A stretch of 11,685 nt of DNA from Gp6-AA40 sp035649395. GTDB taxonomy: Bacteria; Acidobacteriota; Vicinamibacteria; Vicinamibacterales; UBA2999. The translations under genes and the position numbers were made by a program. The stretch is taken from assembly GCA_035649395.1 (NCBI GenBank), contig DASRJR010000312.1:1-11685 (forward strand), read 5' to 3'. The notes under the pieces are model-generated. The model made no database searches, had not been told where the DNA came from, and saw nothing but the letters and a program-made list of their open reading frames with translations. Every line of letters starts with the position of its first letter. The stretch's first letter is position 1. Shown in pieces: positions 10,972-11,685 of this stretch.

Positions 10972-11685
10972 TTAATCGATGCTCGCGACCTTCACGCGTA
11001 GCCTGGCCTCGCCCAACACGATCTCGTCGTCGGTCTGCAGACGGACACCGCGCGAGCTGACGTGCACGGGGATGGGCGTGCCGTTGCGCACGATTGAGGT
11101 GCCGTGCGCGCTGCGGTCGTCGACGATGCGGAAGTCGCGCGTCGCCTCGCTGTAATCGATGTGCGCGTGGCGGCGCGACACGGTGTCGTTGACCGTGCCG
11201 GCGCCATCCTTGAACACAACGTGGTTGGTTCGAATCAGGTGATTGCGGCTGTCGCGCACCTCTTCACATCGTCCCAGGTTGATCCGGTCCTGCGTCAACG
11301 TGTAGCGCGGCTTGTCGCCCGCGCCGTGCGCGATGGTCAGCTCGATCTCTGGAATCTGCGGCGCCGGTTCGGGCGGCGCCGGGTCGGCCGGCGTGCCCTG
11401 GCCGAAGTCGATGTGGAATTCCGGCGTCGTCCAGCCCTCTTCGGGTTGGGCGACGTACGCCAGCCTCACACTCAGTCCGGTGCTGTCGCAGCGCGCGGCA
11501 CGAAGGCGATTGACGATGCGATCGCGCAGTGTTGGTCCGCCGTCGAGGACGGAGGCGAGGCGAGCGCGCGCGTCGCGCGTCGACGCCACCACCGTGACTT
11601 TGATCCGATTGAAGGGAAAGACGCGCCGGCCGCGGCCGGCCGGCTCGACGCGCTCGTCGACAGCTTCGAGAATGGCGTGCAGGAC
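10972..11685 (-). CDS. DUF3662/FHA-domain protein, C-terminal part (5' end outside window)
   Basis: The frame is open from the stop at 10972 to the right edge, 237 codons, so the gene continues beyond the window; a GTG at 11592 is inside the frame and not its start. The visible N-terminal part (VLHAILEAVDERVEPAGRGR then FPFNRIKVTV) resembles DUF3662, the domain before FHA in FhaA-like proteins of actinobacteria and Acidobacteriota. A Pro/Ala-rich linker follows, then an FHA domain (about residues 113-235 of the visible part): NLGR, a long insertion, SRRHAHI (phosphothreonine-reading Ser and His) and DDRSAHGT, where His replaces the usual Asn of NGT. FHA domains bind phosphothreonine peptides, so it is probably a partner of a Ser/Thr kinase outside the window. 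Confidence 0.85.
   Translation of the reverse strand, partial: VLHAILEAVDERVEPAGRGRRVFPFNRIKVTVVASTRDARARLASVLDGGPTLRDRIVNRLRAARCDSTGLSVRLAYVAQPEEGWTTPEFHIDFGQGTPADPAPPEPAPQIPEIELTIAHGAGDKPRYTLTQDRINLGRCEEVRDSRNHLIRTNHVVFKDGAGTVNDTVSRRHAHIDYSEATRDFRIVDDRSAHGTSIVRNGTPIPVHVSSRGVRLQTDDEIVLGEARLRVKVASID

Noticed and set aside
11625..11640. Perfect 16-bp palindrome GCCGGCCGCGGCCGGC
   Set aside because: It encodes an Ala-Gly-Arg-rich segment of the FHA protein; such palindromes arise easily in very GC-rich coding sequence.

Overview
The window is GC-rich (roughly 60-65% by eye) and densely packed with intact bacterial genes of high G/C third-position use. Several things suggest Acidobacteriota, probably class Vicinamibacteria: an exported M16 peptidase and an exported beta-lactamase-fold serine hydrolase with QQ-type mature N-termini, a TPR-TM-DUF2914 protein, an FHA protein with a DUF3662-like N-terminus, many small 65-70 aa zinc-ribbon and winged-helix proteins, and GC-rich intergenic palindromes. 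That placement is inference; there is no rRNA, tRNA or marker gene here. I see no CRISPR array, insertion sequence, phage gene or toxin-antitoxin pair.

Layout from left to right. An exported LolA/RseB-like protein lies on the minus strand (27-752). A 355-bp divergent spacer follows (753-1107), holding a minus-strand promoter candidate with a perfect 10+10 bp palindrome over its predicted start site, and an RBS-sequestering hairpin on the plus side. A three-gene plus-strand cluster of small proteins comes next (zinc ribbon 1108-1311, helical protein 1308-1505, unknown 137-aa protein 1525-1938). Its last gene overlaps by 48 bp the tail of a convergent minus-strand pair: a two-domain GNAT-like acyltransferase (1891-3027) and, upstream of it, a TPR-TM-DUF2914 membrane protein (3059-4171).

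A second divergent spacer (4172-4354) carries three copies of a GCGGCCT-centred palindromic repeat and the likely promoter of a large exported M16 metallopeptidase (4355-7210). Then come a small winged-helix protein (7324-7533) and an exported serine hydrolase (7577-8722). A very GC-rich palindromic spacer separates these from a translationally coupled pair: a four-helix, histidine-containing membrane protein (8808-9212) and an atypical NAD(P)-binding SDR/epimerase (9209-10120). The convergent gap after the SDR gene (10121-10324) is mostly filled by a mirror-arranged repeat: three 24-bp units followed by three inverted units, potentially one long hairpin. The window ends with two minus-strand genes: a DinB-like protein (10325-10918) and the C-terminal part of a DUF3662/FHA protein (10972 to the right edge).

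Functionally this looks like ordinary chromosomal housekeeping and accessory sequence, mostly secreted hydrolases, envelope proteins and small regulators, rather than one integrated system. The strongest unexplained signals are non-coding: the mirror repeat at 10184-10325, the operator-like palindrome at 896-919, and the repeat family at 4236-4310.
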